Both the position numbers and the translations under genes were made by a program. From contig NZ_CP117452.1 in assembly GCF_030687895.1 (NCBI RefSeq), forward strand, positions 1,133,501 through 1,197,500: a stretch of 64,000 bases of DNA. The letters are read 5' to 3'. Source of the DNA: Pseudomonas sp. FP198. GTDB lineage: Bacteria > Pseudomonadota > Gammaproteobacteria > Pseudomonadales > Pseudomonadaceae. Positions 10,777 to 21,720 of the stretch are shown here, piece by piece (positions within the stretch are counted from its first letter, which is position 1; each line of letters opens with the position of its first letter). The notes below the pieces were generated by a model. That model searched no databases. It saw nothing but the letters and a program-made list of their open reading frames with translations, and was not told the DNA's origin.

Positions 10777-11991
10777 ATGAAATTGCCGATTTACCTTGAT
10801 TACTCTGCGACCACCCCGGTTGATCCGCGTGTCGCGCAAAAGATGAGTGAATGCCTGCTGGTCGACGGAAACTTCGGCAACCCGGCCTCGCGTTCCCACG
10901 TGTTTGGCTGGAAAGCCGAAGAGTCGGTCGAAAACGCCCGTCGCCAGGTCGCCGACCTGGTCAATGCCGACCCGCGCGAGATCGTCTGGACCTCCGGTGC
11001 CACCGAGTCCGACAACCTGGCAATCAAGGGTGTCGCGCATTTCTACCACACCAAGGGCAAGCACCTGATCACCTCCAAGATCGAGCACAAGGCTGTCCTG
11101 GACACCATGCGCCAACTGGAGCGTGAAGGCTTCGAAGTCACCTACATCGAGCCCGGTGAAGATGGCATCATCACTCCGGCCATGGTCGAAGCCGCCCTGC
11201 GCGACGACACCATCCTGGTTTCGATCATGCACGTGAACAACGAGATCGGCACCGTCAACGACATCGCGGCCATCGGCGAACTGACCCGTTCCAAGGGCGT
11301 CCTGTTCCACGTCGACGGCGCGCAGTCCACCGGCAAGGTCGACATCGACCTGTCCAAGCTGAAAGTCGACCTGATGTCGTTCTCGGCCCACAAGACTTAT
11401 GGCCCTAAAGGCATCGGCGCCCTGTACGTCAGCCGCAAGCCGCGTGTTCGCCTCGAAGCGACCATGCACGGCGGCGGTCACGAGCGTGGCATGCGTTCCG
11501 GTACCCTGGCGACCCACCAGATCGTTGGCATGGGCGAAGCCTTCCGCGTGGCCAAGGAAGACATGGCCGCCGAGAACGTCCGTATCAAAGCCTTGAGCGA
11601 CCGTTTCTTCAAGCAGGTCGAGCACCTCGAAGAGCTTTACGTCAACGGCAGTATGACCGCCCGCGTTCCACACAACCTGAACCTGAGCTTCAACTACGTT
11701 GAAGGCGAGTCGCTGATCATGGCGCTCAAGGATCTGGCCGTATCGTCCGGATCGGCGTGCACCTCGGCGTCGCTGGAGCCTTCCTACGTACTGCGTGCCC
11801 TGGGCCGCAACGACGAACTGGCTCACAGCTCGATCCGCTTCACCTTCGGCCGCTTCACTACCGAAGAAGAAATCGATTACGCCGCGCAGAAAGTCTGCGA
11901 GGCCGTTACCAAGCTGCGTGCTCTTTCGCCGCTGTGGGACATGTACAAAGACGGCGTCGACATTTCGAAAATCGAATGGGCGGCGCACTGA
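10777..11991 (+). CDS. iscS: Cysteine desulfurase IscS
   Basis: A PLP enzyme that takes sulfur from cysteine and passes it as persulfide to IscU and to tRNA thiolation enzymes. Its 404-aa length equals E. coli IscS. The PLP lysine is in [12 protein letters not shown] (about 206) and the catalytic cysteine loop in [10 protein letters not shown] (about 328). AGGAGAGA lies just before the ATG. Second gene of the isc operon. Confidence 0.98.
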   Translation: MKLPIYLDYSATTPVDPRVAQKMSECLLVDGNFGNPASRSHVFGWKAEESVENARRQVADLVNADPREIVWTSGATESDNLAIKGVAHFYHTKGKHLITSKIEHKAVLDTMRQLEREGFEVTYIEPGEDGIITPAMVEAALRDDTILVSIMHVNNEIGTVNDIAAIGELTRSKGVLFHVDGAQSTGKVDIDLSKLKVDLMSFSAHKTYGPKGIGALYVSRKPRVRLEATMHGGGHERGMRSGTLATHQIVGMGEAFRVAKEDMAAENVRIKALSDRFFKQVEHLEELYVNGSMTARVPHNLNLSFNYVEGESLIMALKDLAVSSGSACTSASLEPSYVLRALGRNDELAHSSIRFTFGRFTTEEEIDYAAQKVCEAVTKLRALSPLWDMYKDGVDISKIEWAAH

Positions 11992-12034
11992 GAAGTCGCC
12001 ACCAGAGCGGCTCCACTGATGAGGATTGAAGCAA

Positions 12035-12421
12035 ATGGCATATAGCGAAAAGGTCATCGACCACTACGAGAACCCGCGCAACGTCGGCAAGATGGACGCG
12101 CAGGATCCTGACGTCGGCACCGGCATGGTCGGCGCCCCGGCGTGCGGCGACGTGATGCGCCTGCAGATCAAGGTCAACGAGCAAGGCATCATCGAAGATG
12201 CCAAGTTCAAGACCTACGGCTGCGGCTCCGCCATCGCGTCCAGCTCCCTGGCAACCGAGTGGATGAAAGGCAAGACCCTCGACGAAGCCGAAACCATCAA
12301 GAACACTCAGTTGGCCGAAGAACTGGCCTTGCCGCCAGTGAAAATCCACTGCTCGGTACTCGCTGAAGACGCCATCAAGGCCGCCGTTCGCGATTACAAG
12401 CAGAAGAAAGGCTTGATCTGA
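12035..12421 (+). CDS. iscU: Fe-S cluster scaffold IscU
   Basis: The scaffold on which [2Fe-2S] clusters are built before transfer. It is 128 aa with cluster ligands C37, C63 and C106, the D39 that favours release, and the HscA-recognition motif LPPVK at 99-103. ATG 12035 is chosen because GAGGA lies nine bases upstream and the protein then begins [16 protein letters not shown] as in relatives. Confidence 0.98.
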   Translation: MAYSEKVIDHYENPRNVGKMDAQDPDVGTGMVGAPACGDVMRLQIKVNEQGIIEDAKFKTYGCGSAIASSSLATEWMKGKTLDEAETIKNTQLAEELALPPVKIHCSVLAEDAIKAAVRDYKQKKGLI

Positions 12422-12446
12422 TCCGCGTTACGGTAAGGAGTTTTCC

Positions 12447-12770
12447 ATGGCTATCCAGATGACAGAAGCGGCAGCTAACCATATCCAGCGCTCTCTTGCG
12501 GGGCGCGGCAAGGGCGAGGGTATCCGCCTGGGTGTTCGCACCACGGGTTGTTCTGGCCTCGCCTATGTACTGGAATTCGTCGACGAAGTCGGTGAAGACG
12601 ACCAGGTGTTCGAGAGTCATGGTCAGAAAGTGATCATCGACCCCAAGAGCCTGACGTACCTGGACGGCACCGAGCTGGATTTCGTCAAGGAAGGGTTGAA
12701 CGAAGGCTTCAAGTTCAACAACCCCAACGTGCGCGGTGAATGTGGCTGCGGCGAAAGCTTCAATATCTGA
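12447..12770 (+). CDS. iscA: A-type Fe-S carrier IscA
   Basis: Carries or repairs Fe-S clusters for target proteins. It is 107 aa with the three conserved cysteines C35 (TTGCSG), C99 and C101 (ECGCGESF). TAAGGAG lies eight bases before the ATG. It follows iscU by 25 bases. Confidence 0.98.
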   Translation: MAIQMTEAAANHIQRSLAGRGKGEGIRLGVRTTGCSGLAYVLEFVDEVGEDDQVFESHGQKVIIDPKSLTYLDGTELDFVKEGLNEGFKFNNPNVRGECGCGESFNI

Positions 12771-12778
12771 GGCTGCTC

Positions 12779-13300
12779 GTGGGTACTCCTTGTCATTTTG
12801 CGTTGTTCCAGTTGCAGCCGGCTTTCCAGCTGGACCTCGATCAGTTGTCCGCGCGTTATCTGGAGCTGGCCCGTGGTGTCCACCCCGACCGCTTTGCCGA
12901 TGCCTCCGAGGCTGAGCAGCGGCGGGCGCTCGAGCAGTCGGCGAACCTCAACGAGGCCTACCAGACGCTCAAGAGTCCGGCCAAACGCGCGCGTTACCTG
13001 CTCGCCATCAGCGGTCATGAGTTGCCCCTGGAAGTCACGGTGCACGATCCCGAGTTCCTGTTGCAGCAGATGCAATGGCGCGAGGAGCTCGAAGACCTGC
13101 AGGACAGCGCCGACCTGGCGGGTGTCGCGGTCTTCAAGCGTCGCCTGAAAGACGCCCAGCAAGAACTCAACGAGAGCTTCGCCGCCTGCTGGAACGACGC
13201 TGCGCAACGCGAACAGGCCGAACGCCTGATGCGGCGCATGCAGTTCCTCGACAAGCTGACCTACGAAGTGCGCCAGTTGGAAGAGCGCCTCGACGATTAA
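12779..13300 (+). CDS. hscB: Co-chaperone HscB
   Basis: A J-domain protein that delivers IscU to HscA and stimulates its ATPase. It is 173 aa. The HPD motif is at 35-37 (GVHPDRF) and is followed by the C-terminal three-helix IscU-binding domain. GTG 12779 is chosen because it gives the family N terminus (GTPCHFALF) and starts eight bases after iscA; longer upstream readings run into iscA. Confidence 0.95.
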   Translation: MGTPCHFALFQLQPAFQLDLDQLSARYLELARGVHPDRFADASEAEQRRALEQSANLNEAYQTLKSPAKRARYLLAISGHELPLEVTVHDPEFLLQQMQWREELEDLQDSADLAGVAVFKRRLKDAQQELNESFAACWNDAAQREQAERLMRRMQFLDKLTYEVRQLEERLDD

Positions 13301-13350
13301 CCCAGTGCCGCTCCGGTCGCACGCCTGATTACAGATAAGTCCTGATTACG

Positions 13351-15213
13351 ATGGCCCTACTGCAGATCGCCGAACCCGGCCAAAGTCCACAACCGCACCA
13401 GCGTCGCCTGGCTGTCGGGATCGACTTGGGTACCACCAATTCCCTGGTCGCTGCTTTGCGCAGCGGTCTTTCCGAGCCGCTGGCCGACGAGCAGGGGCGG
13501 GTGATCCTGCCGTCTGCCGTGCGCTACCACACCGATCGCGTCGAAGTCGGCGAGTCGGCCAAGCTGGCCGCCGCCACCGATCCACTCAATACCGTCGTGT
13601 CGGTCAAGCGCTTGATGGGCCGTGGTCTGTCCGACGTCAAACAATTGGGCGATCAACTGCCGTACCGCTTCGTCGGCGGCGAATCCCACATGCCGTTCAT
13701 CGAAACCGTGCAGGGCCCGAAAAGCCCGGTAGAAGTCTCCGCCGATATCCTCAAGGTCCTGCGTCAGCGCGCCGAAGCCGCTTTGGGCGGTGAATTGGTG
13801 GGCGCGGTGATCACCGTTCCGGCCTATTTCGATGACGCCCAGCGCCAAGCCACCAAGGACGCGGCCAAGCTCGCCGGTCTCAACGTGCTGCGCCTGCTCA
13901 ACGAGCCGACGGCGGCTGCGGTGGCGTACGGCCTGGACCAGCACGCCGAGGGCCTCGTCGCCATTTACGACCTGGGCGGCGGCACGTTTGATATTTCGAT
14001 CCTGCGCCTGACCGGCGGTGTCTTCGAAGTCCTCGCCACCGGTGGCGACAGCGCCTTGGGCGGCGACGACTTCGATCACGCTATTGCCGGCTGGATCATC
14101 GAGCAGGCTGGCTTGTCCGCTGATCTCGATCCGGGTACCCAGCGCCATCTGCTGCAAACCGCCTGCGCCGCGAAGGAAGCCTTGACCGACGCCGCCAGCG
14201 TTGAGGTCGCTTACGGTGAGTGGAAAGCCACGCTGACCCGCGAAGCTTTCAATGCCCTGATCGAACCCATGGTCGCTCGCAGCCTCAAGGCCTGCCGCCG
14301 TGCCGTGCGTGATTCCGGCGTCGAGCTGGAAGATGTCAAGGCCGTGGTCATGGTCGGTGGTTCGACCCGCGTGCCTCGGGTTCGCGAAGCCGTTGCCGAA
14401 GCTTTTGGCCGCCAGCCGCTGACTGAAATCGACCCGGACCAGGTGGTCGCCATCGGCGCCGCGATCCAGGCCGATACCCTGGCTGGCAACAAGCGCGACG
14501 GCGGCGAATTGCTGCTGCTCGACGTGATTCCGTTGTCCCTGGGCCTGGAAACCATGGGCGGCCTGATGGAGAAGGTGATCCCGCGCAACACCACCATCCC
14601 CGTCGCCCGCGCCCAGGACTTCACTACTTATAAGGACGGCCAGTCGGCCATGATGATTCATGTGCTGCAAGGCGAGCGTGAATTGATCAGCGACTGCCGC
14701 TCCCTGGCGCGTTTCGAATTGCGCGGCATCCCGGCGATGGTCGCCGGCGCGGCGAAGATTCGCGTGACCTTCCAGGTCGACGCCGATGGCCTGCTCAATG
14801 TCTCCGCCCGCGAGCTCGGTTCGGGCGTCGAGGCAAGCATCCAGGTCAAGCCGTCCTACGGCCTGACCGACGGCGAAATCGCCAAGATGCTCAAGGATTC
14901 GTTCCAGCACGCCAGCGACGACAAAGTCGCCCGTGTGCTGCGCGAGCAGCAGGTCGACGCCCAGCGCCTGATCGAAGCCGTGCAGGCCGCCCTCGAAGCC
15001 GACGGCGAGCGCTTGCTCGACGCCGAGGAGCGCATGGTTATCGAAATGCAGATGCAAGAACTCTCCGAATTGATCAAGGGCATCGATGGATATGCCATCG
15101 AGCAGCAGACCAAGCGTCTGTCGCAAGTCACCGATGCCTTTGCTGCCCGCCGCCTGGACTCGACGGTGAAAGCCGCCCTGGCGGGGCGCAACCTGAATGA
15201 AATCGAGGAATAA
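13351..15213 (+). CDS. hscA: Fe-S assembly chaperone HscA
   Basis: An Hsp70-class ATPase dedicated to releasing clusters from IscU. It is 620 aa: a nucleotide-binding domain with [12 protein letters not shown] near residue 23, [11 protein letters not shown] and [11 protein letters not shown], then a substrate-binding domain and a helical lid. Shorter than DnaK at the C terminus, as HscA usually is. It ends three bases before fdx. Confidence 0.97.
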   Translation: MALLQIAEPGQSPQPHQRRLAVGIDLGTTNSLVAALRSGLSEPLADEQGRVILPSAVRYHTDRVEVGESAKLAAATDPLNTVVSVKRLMGRGLSDVKQLGDQLPYRFVGGESHMPFIETVQGPKSPVEVSADILKVLRQRAEAALGGELVGAVITVPAYFDDAQRQATKDAAKLAGLNVLRLLNEPTAAAVAYGLDQHAEGLVAIYDLGGGTFDISILRLTGGVFEVLATGGDSALGGDDFDHAIAGWIIEQAGLSADLDPGTQRHLLQTACAAKEALTDAASVEVAYGEWKATLTREAFNALIEPMVARSLKACRRAVRDSGVELEDVKAVVMVGGSTRVPRVREAVAEAFGRQPLTEIDPDQVVAIGAAIQADTLAGNKRDGGELLLLDVIPLSLGLETMGGLMEKVIPRNTTIPVARAQDFTTYKDGQSAMMIHVLQGERELISDCRSLARFELRGIPAMVAGAAKIRVTFQVDADGLLNVSARELGSGVEASIQVKPSYGLTDGEIAKMLKDSFQHASDDKVARVLREQQVDAQRLIEAVQAALEADGERLLDAEERMVIEMQMQELSELIKGIDGYAIEQQTKRLSQVTDAFAARRLDSTVKAALAGRNLNEIEE

Positions 15214-15216
15214 CTG

Positions 15217-15558
15217 ATGCCGCAGGTGATTTTTCTGCCCCACGAGAAGTTCTGTCCTGAGGGCATGGTCGTGGAGGCCGAGCCCGGGATATCCATTCTT
15301 GAGCTGGCCCATGAGCACCATATCGAGATCGAGAGTGCCTGTGGCGGCGTCTGTGCTTGCACGACCTGCCATTGCATCATTCGTGAGGGCTTCGATTCGC
15401 TGGAAGAGGCAGATGAGTTGGAAGAAGACTTCCTCGATCGGGCCTGGGGGCTGGAGGCACAATCGCGCCTGAGCTGCCAAGCCATCGTCGGCACTGAAGA
15501 CCTGACTGTCGAGATTCCGAAATATTCGCTTAACCATGCGGCCGAAGCGCCGCACTGA
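15217..15558 (+). CDS. fdx: [2Fe-2S] ferredoxin of the isc operon
   Basis: An adrenodoxin-type ferredoxin giving electrons for cluster assembly. It is 113 aa with cluster ligands C42, C48, C51 and C87 in the CGGVCACTTCHC region and SRLSCQ. It begins three bases after hscA, so the two are coupled. Confidence 0.97.
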   Translation: MPQVIFLPHEKFCPEGMVVEAEPGISILELAHEHHIEIESACGGVCACTTCHCIIREGFDSLEEADELEEDFLDRAWGLEAQSRLSCQAIVGTEDLTVEIPKYSLNHAAEAPH

Positions 15559-15571
15559 TGGTGACACTGTC

Positions 15572-15772
15572 ATGAGCTATGGTTGGAATGATGTACAACG
15601 CATCGCGGAAGAATTGGCCGAAGCCCACGAGGGTCTCGATCCGTACTCTGTAGGTTTCGTCCGTCTGCAGCAGATGATCCTTGAGCTGCCTGGCTTCGAT
15701 GCCACCTCTGGCCGAGTCGGCGAGAAGGTGTTGGAAGCGGTTCAGGAGCTCTGGGCCGCAGAATTGGACTGA
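15572..15772 (+). CDS. iscX: IscX, small Fe-S assembly protein
   Basis: A 66-aa acidic protein that binds IscS and iron and tunes cluster assembly. It begins MSYGWNDVQRIAEELAEAH and contains the conserved DPYSVGFVRLQQMILEL. ATG 15572 is used since earlier in-frame codons overlap fdx and are not conserved. Last gene of the isc operon, followed by its terminator. Confidence 0.95.
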   Translation: MSYGWNDVQRIAEELAEAHEGLDPYSVGFVRLQQMILELPGFDATSGRVGEKVLEAVQELWAAELD

Positions 15773-15800
15773 TCGCCTCGCAGGTTAGGCAATACCCAAG

Positions 15801-15830
15801 AACCCGCGTATAATTCGCGGGTTTAATTTT
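15801..15830 (+). terminator. isc terminator whose loop carries the ndk -10 box
   Basis: AACCCGCG (15801-15808) and CGCGGGTT (15816-15823) form a perfect 8-bp stem, followed by TAATTTTT. The loop is TATAATT, so a perfect -10 hexamer (15809-15814) lies between the arms. A weak -35 (TTAGGC, 15785-15790) stands 18 bases upstream. One element thus seems to end isc transcription and begin ndk transcription. Confidence 0.75.
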
Positions 15831-15859
15831 TCGTAAATTACCGTTTCTGGAGTTACACC

Positions 15860-16285
15860 ATGGCTGTTCAACGTACTTTCTCCATCATCAAGCCTGACGC
15901 CGTTGCTAAAAACGTGATCGGCAAGATCGTTACCCGCTTCGAAGACGCTGGCCTGCGCGTTGTAGCTTCGAAAATGAAGCAACTGTCCAAAGCCGAAGCC
16001 GAAGGCTTCTACGCTGAGCACAGCGAGCGCGGTTTCTTCGGTGAACTGGTTGCCTTCATGACTTCCGGTCCGGTTGTCGTTCAGGTGCTGGAAGGCGAGA
16101 ACGCCATCGCTCGCAACCGTGAGCTGATGGGCGCTACCAACCCTAAAGAAGCTGCTGCCGGCACCATCCGTGCTGACTTCGCTGAATCCATCGACGCCAA
16201 CGCCGTCCACGGTTCGGACTCCGAAGCCGCCGCTGCTCGCGAAATCGCTTACTTTTTCTCCGCTACTGAAGTAACCACTCGCTAA
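15860..16285 (+). CDS. ndk: Nucleoside diphosphate kinase
   Basis: Transfers the gamma phosphate between nucleoside triphosphates and diphosphates through a phosphohistidine. It is 141 aa, starting [15 protein letters not shown]. The active histidine is H117 in NAVHGSDS, and the nucleotide site includes [23 protein letters not shown] lies ten bases before the start. Codon usage is strongly biased, as in highly expressed genes. Confidence 0.98.
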   Translation: MAVQRTFSIIKPDAVAKNVIGKIVTRFEDAGLRVVASKMKQLSKAEAEGFYAEHSERGFFGELVAFMTSGPVVVQVLEGENAIARNRELMGATNPKEAAAGTIRADFAESIDANAVHGSDSEAAAAREIAYFFSATEVTTR

Positions 16286-16313
16286 GCCCAGGCTTTTGAG
16301 TGAAGGTGAATCC

Positions 16314-17462
16314 ATGACTACATCGAACGGCAAAACCAACCTGCTGGGCCTGACCCAGCCGGAAATGGAGAAATTCTTCGACTCGATCGGGGAGAAGCGT
16401 TTCCGTGCCGGTCAGGTGATGAAATGGATTCACCACTTTGGCGTCGACGATTTCGACGCCATGACGAATGTCGGCAAGGCCCTGCGCGAAAAGCTCAAGG
16501 CCGTTGCCGAGATTCGCGGCCCCGAAGTGGTCAGCCAGGACATTTCCAGCGACGGCACCCGCAAGTGGGTGGTGCGCGTGGCGTCCGGCAGCTGCGTCGA
16601 GACCGTCTACATTCCCCAGGGCAAGCGCGGCACCTTGTGCGTTTCGTCCCAGGCAGGCTGTGCCCTGGATTGCAGTTTCTGCTCCACCGGCAAGCAAGGC
16701 TTCAACAGCAACCTCACTGCCGCCGAAGTGATCGGCCAGGTGTGGATTGCCAACAAATCCTTTGGCAGCGTCCCGGCAACCGTCGACCGTGCCATCACCA
16801 ACGTGGTGATGATGGGCATGGGTGAGCCGCTGCTGAACTTCGACAACGTCGTCGCCGCCATGCACCTGATGATGGATGACCTGGGCTACGGCATCTCCAA
16901 GCGCCGCGTGACCCTGTCCACCTCCGGCGTGGTGCCGATGATCGATGAGCTGGCCAAGCACATCGACGTCTCGCTGGCGTTGTCGCTGCACGCACCGAAT
17001 GACGCATTGCGTAACCAATTGGTGCCGATCAACAAGAAATATCCGCTTAAGATGCTGCTGGAGTCGTGCCAGCGCTACATGTCGTCCCTGGGCGAAAAAC
17101 GTGTGCTGACCATCGAGTACACCTTGCTCAAGGAAGTGAATGACAAGGTTGAACACGCGGTCGAGATGATCGAGCTGCTCAAGAACATTCCGTGCAAGAT
17201 CAACCTGATCCCGTTCAACCCGTTCCCGCATTCCGGCTACGAGCGTCCGAGCAACAATGCGATTCGTCGGTTCCAGGATCAGCTTCACCACGCTGGCTTC
17301 AACGTCACCGTGCGCACCACCCGTGGCGAAGACATCGATGCCGCGTGTGGCCAATTGGTAGGACAGGTGCTGGATCGCACCCGTCGCAGCGAACGCTACA
17401 TTGCCGTGCGCGAATTGAACGCCGCGGACGATGCAGTACAGAACGCTGCGAACAGTCATTAA
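16314..17462 (+). CDS. rlmN: Dual-specificity rRNA/tRNA adenine C2-methyltransferase RlmN
   Basis: A radical-SAM enzyme that methylates A2503 of 23S rRNA and A37 of some tRNAs. It is 382 aa. The [4Fe-4S] cysteines are C116, C120 and C123 (CALDCSFC). C109 and the cysteine in DAACGQL near the C terminus are the likely resolving and methyl-carrying residues. ATG 16314 matches the family start and has AAGGTGA upstream. First of a long co-directional run to der. Confidence 0.97.
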   Translation: MTTSNGKTNLLGLTQPEMEKFFDSIGEKRFRAGQVMKWIHHFGVDDFDAMTNVGKALREKLKAVAEIRGPEVVSQDISSDGTRKWVVRVASGSCVETVYIPQGKRGTLCVSSQAGCALDCSFCSTGKQGFNSNLTAAEVIGQVWIANKSFGSVPATVDRAITNVVMMGMGEPLLNFDNVVAAMHLMMDDLGYGISKRRVTLSTSGVVPMIDELAKHIDVSLALSLHAPNDALRNQLVPINKKYPLKMLLESCQRYMSSLGEKRVLTIEYTLLKEVNDKVEHAVEMIELLKNIPCKINLIPFNPFPHSGYERPSNNAIRRFQDQLHHAGFNVTVRTTRGEDIDAACGQLVGQVLDRTRRSERYIAVRELNAADDAVQNAANSH

Positions 17463-17474
17463 GAGAGGAACTCT

Positions 17475-18233
17475 ATGTCCCTGCGCTTTGCGCTGCTGTT
17501 GCTGTTGGCCGGCCTTTGTTCCGGTTGTGTTCTGTCGGGCGACTATAACCCGATGAAAACCAGCAAGGGCCGTGACGAAGCGCGCGAGGCCTATGTGCAG
17601 CTGGGCATCGGCTATTTGCAACAGGGCATGACCGAACGGGCCAAGGTGCCGCTCAAGAAGGCCCTGGAGCTGGACAGCTCGGACGCCGATGCCAATGCGG
17701 CGCTGGCCCTGGTGTTCCAGGCCGAGATGGAGCCGGAATTGGCCGACGAACACTTTCGCAAGGCGTTGTCCGCCCGCCCGCAAGACGCCCGGATCCTCAA
17801 CAACTACGGCAGCTTCCTCTACGAGCAGGCGCGCTACAAGGAAGCCTACGAGCGCTTCGAGCAAGCGGCCGCCGATACCCTTTACCCTGAGCGTTCGCGG
17901 GTGTTCGAGAACCTCGGCATGACCGCCGCGAAACTCGGCCAGCGTGACCTGGCCCGCCAGCAGCTTGAAAAGGCCCTGCGGCTTAACCGCCAGCAACCGC
18001 GCGCGTTGCTGGAAATGGCTGAGTTGTCTTACGAAGACAGGCATTATGTGCCCGCTCGCGACTATTACGAGCGGTTTAGCCTGCTCAGCGAGCAAAATGC
18101 ACGTAGTCTATTGCTCGGCGTTCGGCTGGCGCATGTGTTTGAAGATCGTGACAAGGCCGCCAGTTATGGCCTGCAACTCAAAAGACTCTATCCCGGTACG
18201 CCGGAATATCAGCAATACCTGTCGGAGCAATGA
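17475..18233 (+). CDS. pilF: Type IV pilus assembly lipoprotein PilF/PilW
   Basis: The pilotin that places the PilQ secretin in the outer membrane. It is 252 aa: a lipoprotein signal with lipobox LCSGC (Cys18), then six or so tetratricopeptide repeats from about residue 40 to 240 (EAYVQLGIGYLQQGM, ADANAALALVFQAE and so on). It starts 12 bases after rlmN and its stop overlaps the rodZ start. The association with rlmN and rodZ is standard in gammaproteobacteria. Confidence 0.95.
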   Translation: MSLRFALLLLLAGLCSGCVLSGDYNPMKTSKGRDEAREAYVQLGIGYLQQGMTERAKVPLKKALELDSSDADANAALALVFQAEMEPELADEHFRKALSARPQDARILNNYGSFLYEQARYKEAYERFEQAAADTLYPERSRVFENLGMTAAKLGQRDLARQQLEKALRLNRQQPRALLEMAELSYEDRHYVPARDYYERFSLLSEQNARSLLLGVRLAHVFEDRDKAASYGLQLKRLYPGTPEYQQYLSEQ

Positions 18234-19255
18234 TGAAAGCGGCGCATCCCGAAGTTGTAGCAGCGACTCGCGTAAATCCCGGTGAGACCCTGCGTCAAGC
18301 CCGCGAAAGCAATGGTTGGTCGCTGGCCGAAGTGGCCCTCAAGCTCAATCTCACCGTGACTTCCCTGAGCAACCTGGAAGCCGGCGCGTTCGACAAATTG
18401 CCTGGGCATACTTTCGCCCGGGGCTACATCCGCGCCTATGCCAAGTTGCTTGGCATGGACCAGACCATGCTGGTCCAGCAATTCGATCAATACACCGGTT
18501 CCGACGCCCAAGGCAGCAGTGTGCACAGCCTGGGCCGTATCGAGGAGCCAGTGCGCGTCTCCCACACCATTTTGCGTATCGTCAGCCTGTTGCTGCTGAT
18601 TGCGGTGATCGGTGGCGGTTTCGTCTGGTGGCAGGATCAGGCTTCCTTGCGCAGCAAGGAGCCGGTTGCGATGAACCCTGAGCATGTCGAAGTCGAAGGC
18701 GCCGACGGCACCACCCAGATTCATCCGCTGGATGAGCCGGAAGACCAGGCTGTTGTCGAAGGGCAGACCGAGGGTGAAACTGCCCTGGCATTGCCTCAAG
18801 GCCAGGATAACGGCGAGACCGATGCCGCCGCGGGTGCCGAGCCTGTCGTGCCATCCGTTCCCGCGCCAGCCCCAACGCCTGCCGCCCCCACGGCTCCGGC
18901 CCATGCCGGCAGCGCGCCGACCAACCCGGCGGCTCCTGCTCCTGCCACGCCAGCGCCAACCGTGGCCGTGCCAGCAGCGCCAGCAACCCCGGCGGCCCCG
19001 GCTCCTGCGCCCGGCGATGGCCAGGTACAGATCCAGTTCACCGCCGATTGCTGGACGCAGATCACCGACGGCAACGGCAAGGTCCTGTTCAGCGGCCTCA
19101 AGCGCAAGGGCGACAGCACGTCCGTCAACGGCAGGCCGCCGTTTGCCGTACGCCTGGGCTATGCCCGTGGCGCGCAGGTCAGCTACAACGGCCAGCCGGT
19201 CGATGTGGCTCCGTTCACCAGTGGCGAGACCGCTCGCCTGAAGTTGGGTCAATAA
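18230..19255 (+). CDS. rodZ: Cell-shape protein RodZ
   Basis: A bitopic inner-membrane protein linking MreB filaments to the elongation machinery. It is 341 aa: a cytoplasmic helix-turn-helix of the Xre type (about 15-85), a transmembrane helix (about 112-134), a proline/alanine-rich periplasmic linker (about 200-255) and a C-terminal beta domain (about 260-341). ATGATG overlaps the pilF stop; either ATG may serve. Confidence 0.95.
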   Translation: MMKAAHPEVVAATRVNPGETLRQARESNGWSLAEVALKLNLTVTSLSNLEAGAFDKLPGHTFARGYIRAYAKLLGMDQTMLVQQFDQYTGSDAQGSSVHSLGRIEEPVRVSHTILRIVSLLLLIAVIGGGFVWWQDQASLRSKEPVAMNPEHVEVEGADGTTQIHPLDEPEDQAVVEGQTEGETALALPQGQDNGETDAAAGAEPVVPSVPAPAPTPAAPTAPAHAGSAPTNPAAPAPATPAPTVAVPAAPATPAAPAPAPGDGQVQIQFTADCWTQITDGNGKVLFSGLKRKGDSTSVNGRPPFAVRLGYARGAQVSYNGQPVDVAPFTSGETARLKLGQ

Positions 19256-19258
19256 GTC

Positions 19259-20368
19259 ATGCACGGCGAATCTCCTATCAAGCGTCGCGAATCCCGGAAA
19301 ATCTGGGTCGGTAACGTGCCCGTGGGCGGCGATGCGCCAATCGCTGTGCAGAGCATGACCAACAGCGACACCAATGACGTGGCCGCCACGGTCGCGCAAA
19401 TCAATCGTCTTGAAGCCGCCGGCGTCGACATCGTCCGTGTATCCGTGCCGGACATGGACGCCGCCGAGGCGTTCGGCAAGATCAAGCAGCTGGTCAAGGT
19501 GCCGCTGGTGGCGGATATCCACTTCGACTACCGCATCGCCTTGCGCGTGGCCGAGCTGGGCGTCGACTGCCTGCGCATCAACCCGGGCAACATCGGTCGC
19601 GAAGATCGGGTGCGCGCGGTGGTGGATGCCGCCCGTGACCGGGGCATTCCGATCCGCATCGGCGTCAACGCCGGTTCCCTGGAAAAAGACCTGCAGAAGA
19701 AGTACGGCGAACCGACTCCGGCCGCCCTGGTGGAATCGGCGCTGCGCCATGTCGAGCACCTCGAACGCCTGAATTTCCCGGACTTCAAGGTCAGCGTGAA
19801 GGCCTCCGACGTGTTCATGGCTGTCGAAGCCTACCGCCTGCTGGCCAAGGAAATCGTCCAGCCTTTGCACCTGGGCATCACCGAAGCCGGTGGGTTGCGC
19901 TCGGGTACGGTGAAATCTGCCGTCGGCCTCGGTATGCTGCTCGCCGAAGGGATTGGCGATACCATCCGCATCTCGTTGGCGGCGGACCCGGTCGAGGAAG
20001 TGAAAGTCGGCTACGACATCCTCAAGTCCCTGCACCTGCGTTCCCGTGGGATCAACTTCATCGCCTGCCCGAGCTGCTCGCGGCAGAACTTCGATGTGGT
20101 CAAGACCATGAACGAGCTGGAAGGGCGTCTTGAAGACCTGCTGGTGCCGCTGGATGTCGCGGTGATCGGTTGCGTGGTCAACGGCCCCGGCGAAGCCAAG
20201 GAGGCCCATATTGGCCTGACGGGCGGCACGCCGAACCTGATTTACATCGACGGCAAGCCGTCGCAGAAACTGACGAATGACAATCTGGTGGATGAGCTGG
20301 AAAAGCTGATCCGCCAGAAAGCGGCCGAAAAGGTCGAAGCCGACGCAGCGGTCATCGCGCGCGGTTAA
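19259..20368 (+). CDS. ispG: 4-hydroxy-3-methylbut-2-enyl diphosphate synthase IspG
   Basis: A [4Fe-4S] enzyme of the MEP isoprenoid pathway that converts MEcPP to HMBPP. It is 369 aa: an N-terminal TIM barrel ([11 protein letters not shown] near residue 22) and a C-terminal cluster domain with ACPSCSR and [12 protein letters not shown] supplying three cysteines and a glutamate. It begins three bases after rodZ. Confidence 0.98.
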   Translation: MHGESPIKRRESRKIWVGNVPVGGDAPIAVQSMTNSDTNDVAATVAQINRLEAAGVDIVRVSVPDMDAAEAFGKIKQLVKVPLVADIHFDYRIALRVAELGVDCLRINPGNIGREDRVRAVVDAARDRGIPIRIGVNAGSLEKDLQKKYGEPTPAALVESALRHVEHLERLNFPDFKVSVKASDVFMAVEAYRLLAKEIVQPLHLGITEAGGLRSGTVKSAVGLGMLLAEGIGDTIRISLAADPVEEVKVGYDILKSLHLRSRGINFIACPSCSRQNFDVVKTMNELEGRLEDLLVPLDVAVIGCVVNGPGEAKEAHIGLTGGTPNLIYIDGKPSQKLTNDNLVDELEKLIRQKAAEKVEADAAVIARG

Positions 20369-20390
20369 GTCGCAAGATTAAGGAATACAC

Positions 20391-21680
20391 GTGAGCAAGT
20401 CTCTGCAAGCCATTCGTGGCATGAACGACATCCTGCCCGAGCAGACGCCCCTGTGGCGCTATTTCGAGGGCACCGTCGCACGCCTGCTGGATAACTACGG
20501 TTACCGGCAGATCCGCATGCCCATCGTCGAGTTCACCGAGCTGTTCAAGCGCTCCATCGGTGAAGTGACCGACATCGTCGAAAAGGAGATGTACACCTTC
20601 GACGACCGCAACGGCGATTCCCTGACCCTGCGCCCCGAAGGCACGGCAGCATGCGTGCGTGCAGTGCTTGAGCACGGCATCACCGGCGGCGGCCAGGTGC
20701 AGAAACTCTGGTACATCGGCCCGATGTTCCGCCACGAGCGTCCGCAGAAAGGTCGTTATCGCCAGTTTCACCAGATCGGCCTCGAAGTGTTCAACCTGGA
20801 AGGTCCGGACATCGACGCCGAGCTGATCGTGATGACCTGGCGCCTGTGGGGCGAGCTGGGCCTGCGCGATGCGGTCAAGCTCGAGCTCAACAGCCTGGGC
20901 ACCAGCGAATCCCGTGGCCGCTACCGCGAGGCGTTGGTGGAATTTTTGTCCGCCCATGTCGACAAGCTCGACGAAGACAGCCAGCGCCGCCTGAAGACCA
21001 ACCCGCTGCGCGTGCTTGATACCAAGCACCCGGAGACCCAGGCGATCCTGGTGGACGCGCCGAAAATGGCCGACTACCTCGACGACGAATCCCGCGCGCA
21101 TTTCGAAGGGCTGAAGGCACGTCTCGACGCCGTTGGCATCCCTTACGTGATCAACCCCAAATTGGTCCGTGGCCTGGATTACTACAGCAAGACCGTCTTC
21201 GAGTGGGTCACCGACAAGCTCGGCGCCCAGGGCACCGTGTGTGCCGGTGGCCGCTACGACGGGCTGGTGGAGCAGATGGGCGGCAAGCCGACCCCGGGCG
21301 TGGGTTTTGCCATGGGTATCGAGCGCCTGGTGCTGATGCTTGAAGCGCTGGACAAGGTGCCGGAAGAACTGGCCCGCCAGGTCGATGTGTACCTCTGCGC
21401 CTTTGGCGAGGCCGCCGAACTGGCCGCACTGGCCCTGAGCGAGCGAGTGCGTGATCAGTTGCCCAACCTGCGCCTGCAGATCAACGCCGGCGCCGGCAGT
21501 TTCAAGAGCCAATTCAAGAAGGCCGACAAGAGCGGTGCACTGTACGCCCTGATTCTTGGTGACGACGAACTGGCCCAACAAGTGGTAGGTTTCAAACCCC
21601 TGCGTGGCCAGGGCGAACAACAAAGTATTGCCTGGGATGCGCTTGCTGCACACCTGGCCACCTGCGTCGTGCAGGGTTGA
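20391..21680 (+). CDS. hisS: Histidyl-tRNA synthetase
   Basis: Class II synthetase charging tRNA-His. It is 429 aa with motif 2 ([20 protein letters not shown]), the histidine-specific motif [12 protein letters not shown] and [13 protein letters not shown], motif 3 (GFAMGIERL) and a C-terminal anticodon-binding domain. The start is GTG 20391 with AAGGA upstream. Confidence 0.98.
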   Translation: MSKSLQAIRGMNDILPEQTPLWRYFEGTVARLLDNYGYRQIRMPIVEFTELFKRSIGEVTDIVEKEMYTFDDRNGDSLTLRPEGTAACVRAVLEHGITGGGQVQKLWYIGPMFRHERPQKGRYRQFHQIGLEVFNLEGPDIDAELIVMTWRLWGELGLRDAVKLELNSLGTSESRGRYREALVEFLSAHVDKLDEDSQRRLKTNPLRVLDTKHPETQAILVDAPKMADYLDDESRAHFEGLKARLDAVGIPYVINPKLVRGLDYYSKTVFEWVTDKLGAQGTVCAGGRYDGLVEQMGGKPTPGVGFAMGIERLVLMLEALDKVPEELARQVDVYLCAFGEAAELAALALSERVRDQLPNLRLQINAGAGSFKSQFKKADKSGALYALILGDDELAQQVVGFKPLRGQGEQQSIAWDALAAHLATCVVQG

Positions 21681-21720
21681 AGCTGTCAAACAGCCGATTT
21701 AGCGATTAAGGAGTATTGGG

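Noticed and set aside
13357..15573. 738-codon minus-strand frame over hscA and fdx
   Set aside because: Antisense of two certain genes of the isc operon; composition is that of a shadow frame.
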